Assembly: GCA_033722415.1 (NCBI GenBank)
Contig: JAWVZC010000035.1
Coordinates: 1-18,371 of the forward strand
Origin: JAMQKA01 sp033722415
Lineage (GTDB): Bacteria > Bacteroidota > Rhodothermia > Balneolales > Balneolaceae
Length of the DNA: 18,371 bases
Reading direction: 5' to 3'
Position 1 is the stretch's first letter, and every line of letters begins with the position of its first letter. Below, piece after piece: positions 7,337 through 14,920 of the stretch. A program made the position numbers and the translations under genes. The notes beneath the pieces were generated by a model. That model worked only from the letters and a program-made list of their open reading frames with translations. It was not told where the DNA came from and did no database searches.

Positions 7337-8272
7337 ATGAAAAAATTCACCCGGGTTTCCGATGCCGACGATGTCGGTGCATTGATAAACGAGGCTATCG
7401 CCCTGAAGGCCGATCCCTTTCAATCGGATATTGGACGGCAAAAAACGCTGGCGATGATCTTCCTGAACCCGAGCCTGCGCACGCGGATGAGCACGCAAAA
7501 AGCGGCGCATAACCTCGGCATGGATACCATCGTCATGAATATGGACAGGGACGGCTGGAAACTGGAATTCGAGGACGGCGCCGTCATGGACGGGGCCACG
7601 GTCGAGCATATCAAAGACGCGGCGCAGGTCATCAGCCGCTATTGTGATATCCTGGCGATCCGCTCATTCGCCCGGTTTGAAGACCGCGAGGAGGATTACA
7701 GCGAACAGGTGCTTGGCCAGCTTGTCGAGCACGCCTCGGTGCCGGTGGTCAGCATGGAGTCGGCCACCCGCCACCCGCTGCAGTCGCTTGCCGACCTGGT
7801 GACGATTGCCGAAACCGGCATCAAACAGCCCAAAATTGCAGTAACGTGGGCCCCGCACCCGAAGCCGCTGCCGCACGCCGTGGTCAACTCCTTCCTGGAG
7901 TGGATCAGGACCACCGATGCAGAGGTGACCCTCACCCACCCGGCGGGATATGAACTGGATGAGGAGTTCAGCAGCGGTGTGAACGTGACGCACGAGCAAC
8001 GGGCCGCGCTGGAGGGGGCCGATTTCGTGTACACCAAGAGCTGGGCCAGCTACTCGCACTACGGTCAACATCTTGACGTCGACGAGAACTGGACGGTGAC
8101 CGCCGAGAAGATGGCACTTACCAACAACGGTCGATTCATGCACTGCCTGCCGGTACGCCGTAACGTCGTGGCCGAAGATACGGTGATCGACGATTCCATT
8201 GTCTACGAACAGGCGCTAAACAGGGTCTGCTCCTGTCAATCCGTACTAAAAACCATTCTGGAGACCAACTGA
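7337..8272 (+). CDS. argF': N-succinylornithine carbamoyltransferase type (SOTCase/AOTCase family)
   Basis: A transcarbamylase that transfers the carbamoyl group of carbamoyl phosphate to an N-acylated ornithine. The carbamoyl phosphate loop is SLRTR at residues 46-50, RHPLQS carries the HPxQ site, and FMHCLPVRRN the HCLP loop. Overall it closely resembles Bacteroides fragilis SOTCase (same MKKFT start, DGWKLE and MDG-x2-x-EH segments) and not ordinary ArgF. The specificity position after MDG is Val89 (Pro90 in B. fragilis SOTCase, Glu92 in Xanthomonas AOTCase). Published substitutions of Glu92 by Pro, Ser, Ala or Val turned the acetyl enzyme into a succinyl enzyme, so succinylornithine is the likelier substrate. 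Length 311 residues is normal. The TGA overlaps the argB ATG by one base. Confidence 0.95.
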   Translation: MKKFTRVSDADDVGALINEAIALKADPFQSDIGRQKTLAMIFLNPSLRTRMSTQKAAHNLGMDTIVMNMDRDGWKLEFEDGAVMDGATVEHIKDAAQVISRYCDILAIRSFARFEDREEDYSEQVLGQLVEHASVPVVSMESATRHPLQSLADLVTIAETGIKQPKIAVTWAPHPKPLPHAVVNSFLEWIRTTDAEVTLTHPAGYELDEEFSSGVNVTHEQRAALEGADFVYTKSWASYSHYGQHLDVDENWTVTAEKMALTNNGRFMHCLPVRRNVVAEDTVIDDSIVYEQALNRVCSCQSVLKTILETN

Positions 8273-9048
8273 TGGAACACCTTCACGTAATAAAGATCGG
8301 CGGAAAAGTTATTGCCGACGAACCGCTGCTTACCCAGTTTCTGGACGATTTCAGCGAGCTGGAGGAGCACACAATTCTGGTGCACGGCGGAGGAAATATC
8401 GCCAGCCGGCTCAGCGAGCGGATGGGGGTGGAGGTCAAGATGGTTGATGGCCGCCGGGTGACCGACCAGGATTCCCTGGAAGTGGCCGTGATGACCTATG
8501 CGGGCCTGATTAACAAAACACTGGTGGCCCGGCTGCAGGCGCGCGGGTGCAACGCGCTGGGCATGTCCGGGGCCGACCTGAACGCGATCAAGGCCTTCAA
8601 ACGGCAGGATCCCGACATCGATTACGGGTTCGTCGGCGATGTGGACGACGACAGCGTAAACACCGGGATGCTGACCCGGCTGCTGAAACTGGACATCGCC
8701 CCCCTGTTTTGTGCCCTTACGCACGACGGCAACGGGCAGCTGTTCAACACCAATGCCGATACCCTGGCTGCCGTGCTGGCCCACTCACTGTCCGGTGAAT
8801 TTGAAGTTTCCCTGACCTTCTGCTTTGAAAAACAGGGGGTTCTCGCGGATGTGGAGGATGACAGTTCCGTCATTCCCGAAATCGACCGGGACCGCTATGC
8901 CGAACTCAAGCAGGACGGCACCATCCACGAGGGGATGCTCCCCAAGATGGAAAATGCCTTTACCGCTCTCAGCAAGGGCGTTCGGCGGGTTGAAATTAAA
9001 CATCCCGCCAATCTACTAACCAAAACCGGAACCGTACTAACACGATGA
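8272..9048 (+). CDS. argB: N-acylglutamate kinase
   Basis: An amino acid kinase family enzyme that phosphorylates the gamma-carboxyl of N-acetyl- or N-succinylglutamate. Visible are the catalytic lysine in VIKIGGK near residue 8, the glycine loop LVHGGGN, the substrate-binding GMSGADLNAIK and the ATP site NTNADTLAA. With 258 residues and no N-terminal helix before the first strand, it has the short form that in E. coli is not feedback-inhibited by arginine; regulation would then have to act elsewhere, for example on expression. Starts at an overlap of one base with argF' and ends overlapping the argE start as ATGA. Acceptance of the succinylated substrate is inferred from ArgF'. Confidence 0.95.
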   Translation: MEHLHVIKIGGKVIADEPLLTQFLDDFSELEEHTILVHGGGNIASRLSERMGVEVKMVDGRRVTDQDSLEVAVMTYAGLINKTLVARLQARGCNALGMSGADLNAIKAFKRQDPDIDYGFVGDVDDDSVNTGMLTRLLKLDIAPLFCALTHDGNGQLFNTNADTLAAVLAHSLSGEFEVSLTFCFEKQGVLADVEDDSSVIPEIDRDRYAELKQDGTIHEGMLPKMENAFTALSKGVRRVEIKHPANLLTKTGTVLTR

Positions 9049-10121
9049 TTACAACCAAGACCGCAATACACACCGAAGCAACCGAACTGCTGAAAAAGCT
9101 GATTGCGATCCCCTCCTTCTCACGGGAAGAGGGCAAAACCGCGGAGGTCCTAATCGATTTCCTCGAATCGCACGGCGTGCAGACCGAACGTCTCCACAAC
9201 AACATCTGGGCAACCAAGGATTTTTTTGAGCCGGCAAAACCGACCCTGCTGCTCAATTCGCATCACGATACGGTGAAGCCAAACGACGGGTATACCCGCG
9301 ATCCCCATGCCCCGGAAGTGGAAGACGGGAAACTCTTCGGGCTTGGCAGCAACGATGCGGGGGGACCGCTGGTTTCGCTGATGGCTACGTTCCTGCATTT
9401 TCACGACCGGCAGGACCTGGACTGGAACCTGGTGTTCTGTGCCTCCGCCGAAGAGGAGATCTCCGGCGATAACGGCATGCGGACGGCACGCAACGCCCTG
9501 CCTGAATTTGATTGCGCCATCGTGGGTGAACCTACACAGATGAAGATGGCCATAGCCGAAAAAGGCTTGCTGATTCTCGACTGCACGGCACGGGGAACCA
9601 GCGGTCACGCCGCACACGACGGTGCCGACAATGCCATTTACAAGGCCGTTAACGATATCGAGTGGTTCCGAAACTACCGCTTCAGCAAGGTCTCGGATTC
9701 ACTGGGGCCCATCAAGATGTCGGTAACCATCATCAACGCGGGGAGCCAGCACAATGTAGTGCCCGATACCTGCACCTTTACGGTGGATGTGCGTACCACC
9801 GACGCCTACACGCTGGAAGAGGTGTTGCAGATCGTTGAGGATCATACCCTCTCGGAGATCACACCGCGGTCCGTGCAGCTTCGGCCCTCCTCGATCCCGA
9901 CCGATCATCCGCTGGTCACCACCGGCCGGGCGATGGGGATCGAAACGTACGGGTCACCCACCCTCTCGGACCAGTCACTGCTTCCCGTTCCCTCCCTGAA
10001 GATGGGACCTGGAGACTCGACCCGTTCTCATACGGCCGACGAGTTCATCAAGCTCTCGGAGATTGGGGAGGGTATCGACACCTACATCGAACTGCTAAGC
10101 AAGGTTGTGGTTGCAGAATGA
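9045..10121 (+). CDS. argE: M20-family deacylase, likely N-acylcitrulline deacylase (ArgE')
   Basis: A zinc metallopeptidase-fold amidohydrolase of 358 residues. Metal ligands are His73 and Asp75 in NSHHD, Asp104 in GSNDAGG and Glu138 of AEEE, with Glu137 as general base; a further His is expected in the C-terminal GDSTRSHTADE segment. The lid domain starts near AEKGLLILDCTARGTSGHAAH. In the ArgF' pathway carbamoylation precedes deacylation, so the natural substrate should be N-succinyl- or N-acetylcitrulline, giving citrulline for ArgG. It overlaps argB by four bases and argH by four bases, so it is expressed with them. The related DapE family acts on succinyl-diaminopimelate, but operon context supports ArgE. 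Confidence 0.92.
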   Translation: MITTKTAIHTEATELLKKLIAIPSFSREEGKTAEVLIDFLESHGVQTERLHNNIWATKDFFEPAKPTLLLNSHHDTVKPNDGYTRDPHAPEVEDGKLFGLGSNDAGGPLVSLMATFLHFHDRQDLDWNLVFCASAEEEISGDNGMRTARNALPEFDCAIVGEPTQMKMAIAEKGLLILDCTARGTSGHAAHDGADNAIYKAVNDIEWFRNYRFSKVSDSLGPIKMSVTIINAGSQHNVVPDTCTFTVDVRTTDAYTLEEVLQIVEDHTLSEITPRSVQLRPSSIPTDHPLVTTGRAMGIETYGSPTLSDQSLLPVPSLKMGPGDSTRSHTADEFIKLSEIGEGIDTYIELLSKVVVAE

Positions 10122-11404
10122 AAGTCTGGGACAAGGGATACGACACGGAAGAGAAGGTTGAGGCGTTTACGGTGGGCAGCGACCGCGAGCTCGATCTCCT
10201 GCTCGCCGAATATGACGTGCAGGGCTCCATGGCGCATGCCCGGATGCTGCACCAGGTCGGTATTCTGTCGGATGAGGAACTTGACGGCCTGCTGGATGAA
10301 CTTGAACAAATCGGGGTGGAGGTCAGGAGAGGCAGCTTCACCATCGAGCGGGAGTTCGAGGATATCCACTCCAAGATTGAGCATCGCCTCACCGAGGTGG
10401 TCGGCGATGCCGGGAAAAAGATCCACACCGGCCGGTCACGCAACGACCAGGTGCTGGTTTGCCTGCACCTGTACGCGAAAAATGAAATCGACGGTATCAG
10501 ATCACTCATCAAAAGCCTGTTTGACCGGTTGATTTTGCTGAGCGAAAAACACAAAGAGGTGCTGATGCCCGGGTATACCCATTTCCAGGTGGCGATGCCC
10601 TCCTCATTCGGGCTCTGGTTCGGCGCCTATGCGGAACAGCTGGTTGACGACCTGCATCAGCTGAACGCCGCCGGGAAGATTGCCGATCAAAATCCGCTGG
10701 GATCGGCGGCCGGGTATGGCTCCAACCTGCCGATCGACCGTTCGATGACAACCAAGGAGCTGGGCTTTGACACCCTGAAGTATAACTCGGTGGCGGCCCA
10801 GATGAGCCGCGGGCGGCTGGAACAGTCGCTGGCCATGGCCCTCTCGTCGGTAGCCTCCACCCTCTCCAGGCTGGCAATGGATGCCGTACTCTACTCGGGG
10901 CAGAATCACGATTTTATCTCGTTCCCGGATGAACTTACAACGGGATCAAGCATCATGCCGCACAAGAAGAACCCGGACGTTTTTGAGCTGGTGCGCGGCA
11001 AATGCAACGCAATCCGCGCACTGCCGAACCAGGTGGCCATGATTACCGGCAACCTTCCGAGCGGGTACCACCGCGAGTACCAGATCTTGAAAGAGGCCCT
11101 GTTTCCGGCCGTTGAAACCCTGAAATCGTGCCTGAATATAACGGAGTTCATGCTGCAAAATATTGAGGTGAACGATCAGATTCTGGAAGATGACCGCTAC
11201 CGGTACCTCTTCAGCGTGGAAGAAGTAAACAGGCAGGTGGGCCGCGGTGTGCCGTTCCGGGAAGCGTACCGGAAGGTGGCCGAACAGATTGCAAATGGAA
11301 ATTTTAATCCCGAACAACAGGTCGATCATACCCACGAGGGAAGCATCGGGAACCTTTGCAGTGAGGAAATACGCGATAAGTTTGAACGTGCCTACAAGGG
11401 GTAA
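10118..11404 (+). CDS. argH: Argininosuccinate lyase
   Basis: Cleaves argininosuccinate into arginine and fumarate, the last step of the pathway. Fumarase/aspartase superfamily signatures are intact: HTGRSRNDQV, PGYTHFQ, NPLGSAAGYG and the mobile signature loop GSSIMPHKKNPD with the catalytic serine pair at residues 277-278. His282 stands where many bacteria have Gln (MPQKKNPD); I recall His also in other Bacteroidota, so this is not a defect. At 428 residues it is slightly shorter than the 457 of E. coli. The ATG overlaps the argE stop as ATGA. It is the last gene of the overlapping block; 133 bases separate it from proC. Confidence 0.96.
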   Translation: MKVWDKGYDTEEKVEAFTVGSDRELDLLLAEYDVQGSMAHARMLHQVGILSDEELDGLLDELEQIGVEVRRGSFTIEREFEDIHSKIEHRLTEVVGDAGKKIHTGRSRNDQVLVCLHLYAKNEIDGIRSLIKSLFDRLILLSEKHKEVLMPGYTHFQVAMPSSFGLWFGAYAEQLVDDLHQLNAAGKIADQNPLGSAAGYGSNLPIDRSMTTKELGFDTLKYNSVAAQMSRGRLEQSLAMALSSVASTLSRLAMDAVLYSGQNHDFISFPDELTTGSSIMPHKKNPDVFELVRGKCNAIRALPNQVAMITGNLPSGYHREYQILKEALFPAVETLKSCLNITEFMLQNIEVNDQILEDDRYRYLFSVEEVNRQVGRGVPFREAYRKVAEQIANGNFNPEQQVDHTHEGSIGNLCSEEIRDKFERAYKG

Positions 11405-11537
11405 CTTAAATGTACCCGGTAATGGCAAAACGTCTTTGAATGCCTGAAGAATAGACGGGAACTGTATCAGAAACTGCTGGCAGTTGTGTAATTCAGTACA
11501 TTTTCATTAACTCGACAAATTAAAAAGCCATACAACC
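11405..11537 (+). other. argH-proC spacer with a near-palindrome
   Basis: The spacer contains AACTGC-TG-GCAGTT at 11472-11485, a tight inverted repeat without a T-run, and AT-rich sequence just before the proC ATG (TACATTTT near 11497 resembles a TAnnTTTG box). A separate proC promoter is possible but no -33 element stands out. Confidence 0.25.
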
Positions 11538-12338
11538 ATGAAAAAAGAAGTCGCAATTCTTGGCGGAGGGAACCTCGGAACCGCACTTGCCAAGGGCCTG
11601 GCAGGTACCGAGGAAGCCCGGGACAAATACCATGTTACGGTTACACGCCGAAAAGTGGAGCTGATTAAACATCTTGAGGAAGAGGGAATCAGTGTCACCT
11701 CAGATAACATAGAAGCGGTAAAAAAAGCCGAACTGTTGATCCTGGCCGTTCAGCCCAACCAGATCGAGAAGCTGATCAACCAGATTGAGCCGGTGCTTGA
11801 TCCGGAAAACCACATCATCATTTCCGCCATAACGGGCGTAACGGATGAAGAGATCGCCGAGCTTACCGGCACCGGGTTCCGTATCATCCGGGTGATGCCC
11901 AATACCGCGGCCGCCATCAACCAGTCGATGACCTGTATCGAGGATACTCCCCACAAGGAGGCGGAAAAGGCTACCGTCGAACTGTTCGAGACGATCGGCA
12001 AAACCCTCGTCATAGGCACCGAACTGATGGAAGCCTCCACTGTACTGGGCGCCTGCGGAATCGCCTTTTTCCTGCGCTTTATCCGGGCGGCATCACAGGG
12101 TGGAATCGAGGTCGGTTTCCACGCCGAGGAAGCCCAGCTGATTGCGGCACAGACGGCACTAGGGGCTTCGGCCCTGCTGCTGGAATCCGGCGGACACCCC
12201 GAGCACGAAATCGACAAGGTCACCACACCGAAAGGATGCACCATTGCGGGCCTTAATGAGATGGAACATTACGGACTCAGCTCCGCCCTGATCAAGGGGA
12301 TCAAGACCTCGTACGAGAAGATCGAAAAAATCCGGTAG
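11538..12338 (+). CDS. proC: Pyrroline-5-carboxylate reductase
   Basis: Makes proline from pyrroline-5-carboxylate using NAD(P)H, in the cytosol. The dinucleotide-binding loop ILGGGNLG is at residues 7-14; the middle part has LAVQPNQIEKLI and IRVMPNTAAAINQSMT, which corresponds to the RxMPNTP block of the family, and the dimerisation domain ends with TTPKGCTIAGLNEME, the region of the conserved proline-binding loop (usually SPGGTTxxGL; here Pro-Lys-Gly-Cys-Thr). The length of 266 residues is normal. Closeness to the arginine block makes sense since both pathways branch from glutamate, and proC occurs near arg genes in Bacteroidota. The start ATG follows an AT-rich stretch without Shine-Dalgarno site. 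Confidence 0.94.
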   Translation: MKKEVAILGGGNLGTALAKGLAGTEEARDKYHVTVTRRKVELIKHLEEEGISVTSDNIEAVKKAELLILAVQPNQIEKLINQIEPVLDPENHIIISAITGVTDEEIAELTGTGFRIIRVMPNTAAAINQSMTCIEDTPHKEAEKATVELFETIGKTLVIGTELMEASTVLGACGIAFFLRFIRAASQGGIEVGFHAEEAQLIAAQTALGASALLLESGGHPEHEIDKVTTPKGCTIAGLNEMEHYGLSSALIKGIKTSYEKIEKIR

Positions 12339-12790
12339 TCGCATTGAGGGATGCATTACCGGGTGAATTGGGGCTCATAATAAGATCGCTTCCCATCCGC
12401 AAGCTGGTTTGGGCGGAAGGTGACTATTCAAACAGTTAGGTACCCGCAAAAACGATATGAGGGAGGATTATGGAAATGATTGGTGATATATCCAGGTATC
12501 ACCAGGGCGTTCATTCCGAGCAGAATGTATGGTTCAACCCCTTCTTGCTGCGACCGGGTTGTGCAATATGTGGGAGGATGCCTGAAGATATTCATCAGAT
12601 CATTCCCGGCTATTAGCGTGCACCAGAGGTTCATACGGGCGGCTCGTATTGCCTGGGTCAAAATTGTGGCAAGTCCGATCCCCGTGACAATCAGGATATT
12701 AGTGGTACCCAGGCATTCATTTAAAACAGGAAATATTATTTTAACGTGAACCCGGGATAATGATTGGAGGGATTTTCATGTTGTAAGCTT
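12339..12790. other. Non-coding or relic sequence after proC
   Basis: No recognisable gene lies here. Several frames stay open by chance or decay: on plus, a 48-codon frame from 12470 (or ATG 12476, which has GGGAGG nine bases upstream) to 12616 containing CAIC; also on plus an 89-codon frame at 12480-12749; on minus, a frame open from about 12780 down to 12428 whose only ATG is at 12661. None matches a family I know. This could be the remnant of a lost gene, or chance. Confidence 0.3.
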
Positions 12791-12798
12791 GAGAAGAG

Positions 12799-12853
12799 GG
12801 ATGAGATTTTTCGACTGCGCGGTGGAAAAGCGTTACCGCTTCGCTCGAAATGA
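12799..12853 (-). repeat. Palindromic intergenic repeat unit 1
   Basis: An interrupted palindrome: TTTCGA 12809-12814 pairs with TCGAAA 12845-12850 and, inside it, GCGGT 12819-12823 pairs with ACCGC 12835-12839. Read on the minus strand it begins TCATTTCGAGCGAAGCG and ends in AAAATCTCATCCC. That pattern is like the dispersed TCATTTCGA...AATCTC elements I remember from many Bacteroidota genomes. Copy number cannot be judged from one window. Confidence 0.5.
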
Positions 12854-12895
12854 GGCCGTCGGTTCTTTTTGGAGGGCAAAATCCCAAATTCTGTC

Positions 12896-12945
12896 GTCAT
12901 CTCGACCGGAATCCCGCGTAATTCGGGATGGAGTGGAGAGATTCC
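12896..12945 (+). repeat. Palindromic intergenic repeat unit 2, opposite orientation
   Basis: It begins GTCATCTCGACCGGA and ends GGAGAGATTCC. The core is a hairpin of ATCCCG (12911-12916) and CGGGAT (12924-12929); the flanks GGAATC (12908-12913) and GATTCC (12940-12945) offer an alternative pairing. Start and end resemble unit 1 read from the other strand, so the two units form an inverted pair about 40 bases apart. Confidence 0.5.
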
Positions 12946-13032
12946 ATCCATAATGTTACGCCACCAACATAGAAATTAAACTTGAACGTTTTACGCGCCT
13001 TCTTATCCCGAATTCACGTTATGTTATTTGCG

Positions 13033-13046
13033 TATTGTCGACAATA
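13033..13046. repeat. Perfect 14-bp palindrome
   Basis: TATTGTCGACAATA is its own reverse complement over all 14 bases and lies in an otherwise ordinary AT-rich stretch. Such a site would suit a dimeric DNA-binding protein. It lies about 290 bases upstream of the Rrf2 gene, too far for a simple operator of that gene unless a transcript starts here. Confidence 0.45.
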
Positions 13047-13080
13047 TCATATTGGAGGTTTCTGCAGAACGTTCGATTTC

Positions 13081-13160
13081 GTCATTCTGAGTTCTTCAAT
13101 GGATCTCCTTTGTCCATCTGCTGCTTTTGGAAGGTGATCCGCCACATCTTCCGGGATGAC
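13081..13160 (+). repeat. Probable third dispersed repeat unit
   Basis: The segment starts GTCATTCTGAG and ends CCGGGATGAC, so its ends are inverted (GTCAT and ATGAC), and ATCTCC lies at about 13103-13108. It shares the GTCAT...GAG opening with unit 2. Assigned by resemblance to GTCATTCTGAG elements known from related genomes; the internal sequence differs from units 1 and 2. Confidence 0.4.
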
Positions 13161-13234
13161 TAGTTGGTTTTGTGAAACCTCTGGTATGGAGTACAAGGGT
13201 TCAAGTAATAAATTGACCCTGATTTATCTCACAT

Positions 13235-13295
13235 GTTGTCAGACTATTGATATGTTGATTACATTTGACCACTAACTGTTATATTTTTTGACAAC
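13235..13295. promoter_or_regulatory. Inverted repeat flanking the Rrf2 promoter
   Basis: GTTGTCA at 13235-13241 and its exact reverse complement TGACAAC at 13289-13295 frame the candidate promoter with 47 bases between them. Rrf2 regulators often control their own genes, so these could be half sites, but seven bases in a 100-base stretch can match by chance. Confidence 0.25.
13255..13287 (+). promoter_or_regulatory. Candidate promoter of the Rrf2 regulator gene
   Basis: TTG at 13255-13257 and TATATTTT at 13280-13287, spaced by 22 bases, fit the Bacteroidota -33/-7 pattern apart from the last G. Transcription would begin near 13293, giving a leader of about 45 bases. The pair is enclosed by an inverted repeat (13235-13241 and 13289-13295). 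Confidence 0.4.
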
Positions 13296-13336
13296 GCCAG
13301 AGGATAAAGTAGTATGAAATCTCAAAAAATCTCGTA

Positions 13337-13789
13337 ATGTTATTATCAAAGGCTTGCGTTTACGGTATTCGGGCATCGCTGTTTATGGCCTCTTCAGAGA
13401 ACAGTGATTATATGCCGATAAAACAGATTTCGGAACGACTGGATATCTCCCACCATTTCCTGACCAAAATTCTCCAGGAACTGACCAAAAGCGGGCTCGT
13501 GGAATCACTGAAAGGGCCCAGAGGCGGGGTGCGGTTAAAAAAGGAGGGAGATGCCATCACGCTAATAGAAGTGGTGGACGCTATTGACGGTATGGATCTT
13601 CTCACCGAGTGTGCCCTCGGACTGCCGGGCTGCGGTGTGGAAAAGCCCTGTCCGCTGCACGACCAGTGGGCTGAAACCAGGGATGAAATCAAGGAAATGC
13701 TGGAACAAACCTCCCTGGCGGAGTTGGCGGGAAAAGGGAAAGAGGGCAACCTGCGTATCACTCCGGAAGGCGGGTTTGACTGGGATTGA
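13337..13789 (+). CDS. Rrf2-family transcriptional regulator, IscR/NsrR-like with probable Fe-S site
   Basis: A 150-residue winged-helix regulator. The N terminus (LLSKACVYGIRASLFMA) and helix-turn-helix (PIKQISERLDISHHFLTKILQELTKSGLV) with the wing SLKGPRGGVRL are diagnostic of Rrf2. Possible cluster ligands are Cys92-x6-Cys99-x5-Cys105 and His108 in CPLH; E. coli IscR uses Cys92, Cys98, Cys104 and His107, so the pattern is IscR-like with one residue more in the first loop. It probably senses iron-sulfur status, nitric oxide or redox state. No isc or suf gene is nearby, so the regulon cannot be named. The gene downstream starts 94 bases later on the same strand. Start ATG 13337 follows a short leader without Shine-Dalgarno site. 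Confidence 0.92.
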   Translation: MLLSKACVYGIRASLFMASSENSDYMPIKQISERLDISHHFLTKILQELTKSGLVESLKGPRGGVRLKKEGDAITLIEVVDAIDGMDLLTECALGLPGCGVEKPCPLHDQWAETRDEIKEMLEQTSLAELAGKGKEGNLRITPEGGFDWD

Positions 13790-13883
13790 GATGCCCCGAT
13801 CCCAACGGATCCGGTTACAGCAGGTCCTGCCGGCAACCTGTTAACTGGCAGCAAAACAACATAACACAACGAGGCCGTACCCC

Positions 13884-14894
13884 ATGCACAAGAAAACCTT
13901 CATCGTTACCGGCCTGCTTCTGGTACTGGCCGCCGGGATACTGGCCTATCATTTTTATGCCGCGGCAAGCGCAGAGGAAACACTGGATAATACCATCCGG
14001 GAGCTTTCCGGCCGGGCAGATACCACCCTGAGCATCAACTACTCAGGGATTGAAGTGAGTCCGTTTTCCGGTGATATACGGATCAGTGACATCACTGTCA
14101 TCAGGTCACAAAATATTCAACGGGCATCCCGGGCGGATCTTGACCTGGGTTATGCCGATTTCCTCAATTTTATGATATGGGGAGCGGAAGCGGGTTTAAA
14201 AAGAGTGACCTCCGGGAAACTGATTATTGGTGACCTCTCTTATACCAATCGTTCCAGTTTTACCGAAGTAAAGCTGGATTCCCTCAGTGTCGATTATTCC
14301 GGCAATTTGTGGAACCTGATCGTGTTGGGGGTAACCGGCGGGAACGCGCAGATTGAACATACGTTCCGGGCTGTTGGAAATCGTTTCCGGTACTACCAAC
14401 CGGAGTCAACAGCCGGTGCGGTAACGGCCGATTCCCTGCACCTTAACCTCCTGTTTGGCAGTCACGGCTCCACATCCTCCTTTACCAACAGGGTGAGGCT
14501 TCGGCATATTACCTGGAACCCGCCGGAGAATATTCAGGAAAAATACCGCTTTTTCATCCAGGGATTCGGCTACGAGACCGATGCCATTCCGTTCCGGGAA
14601 CTGCTGGCCGACGTGGAGTATGGTTCTGGGACAGGAATTGTTAATCTGTCTGAAATCAAAATAACTTCTGAACTGTTTACGATCGCTCTTGAGGGTGAAC
14701 TGCTTCTGCATGCCAATGAGCTCTCGCGTTCGGAACTACGGAACACCTCGGTTCGGCTATACGAGATGTCATCCCGGTTTCAAAACGTTCTGCAGCAAAT
14801 CGGAAAACTGACGGGACTGAAGTTTCCGGAAGCAGGGGAACAGATGCAGGTGCGGGTAAAGGGCCCATTAACGGCACCTGATTTCGAGTTTTAA
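13884..14894 (+). CDS. Membrane-anchored envelope protein, AsmA-like (unidentified)
   Basis: 336 residues. One N-terminal hydrophobic segment at about residues 5-25 (short basic start MHKK) would anchor or export the protein; the rest is predicted periplasmic and rich in alternating beta-strand patterns. The beginning (LSINYSGIEVSPFSGDIRISDITV) and the end (MQVRVKGPLTAPDFEF) resemble AsmA/DUF748-type proteins, which contain repeated beta-groove modules linked to lipid transport or outer membrane homeostasis. I cannot assign a specific family, and at this size it would be only a small member. It follows the Rrf2 gene after 94 bases, where CAGGT/ACCTG and CTGCC/GGCAG pairings are possible but no T-run exists; cotranscription is plausible. 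It converges on the exchanger gene with 26 bases between. Confidence 0.7.
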   Translation: MHKKTFIVTGLLLVLAAGILAYHFYAAASAEETLDNTIRELSGRADTTLSINYSGIEVSPFSGDIRISDITVIRSQNIQRASRADLDLGYADFLNFMIWGAEAGLKRVTSGKLIIGDLSYTNRSSFTEVKLDSLSVDYSGNLWNLIVLGVTGGNAQIEHTFRAVGNRFRYYQPESTAGAVTADSLHLNLLFGSHGSTSSFTNRVRLRHITWNPPENIQEKYRFFIQGFGYETDAIPFRELLADVEYGSGTGIVNLSEIKITSELFTIALEGELLLHANELSRSELRNTSVRLYEMSSRFQNVLQQIGKLTGLKFPEAGEQMQVRVKGPLTAPDFEF

Positions 14895-14920
14895 CCTTTT
14901 CAGCCCGGTTGAAAATTCAC

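Noticed and set aside
10946..10975. His instead of Gln in the argH signature (MPHKKNPD) as a damaged active site
   Set aside because: The catalytic serine and lysine are present and His is, to my knowledge, usual in this group.
12797..13160. CRISPR array
   Set aside because: Units differ in sequence, length and orientation, there are no regular spacers and no cas genes.
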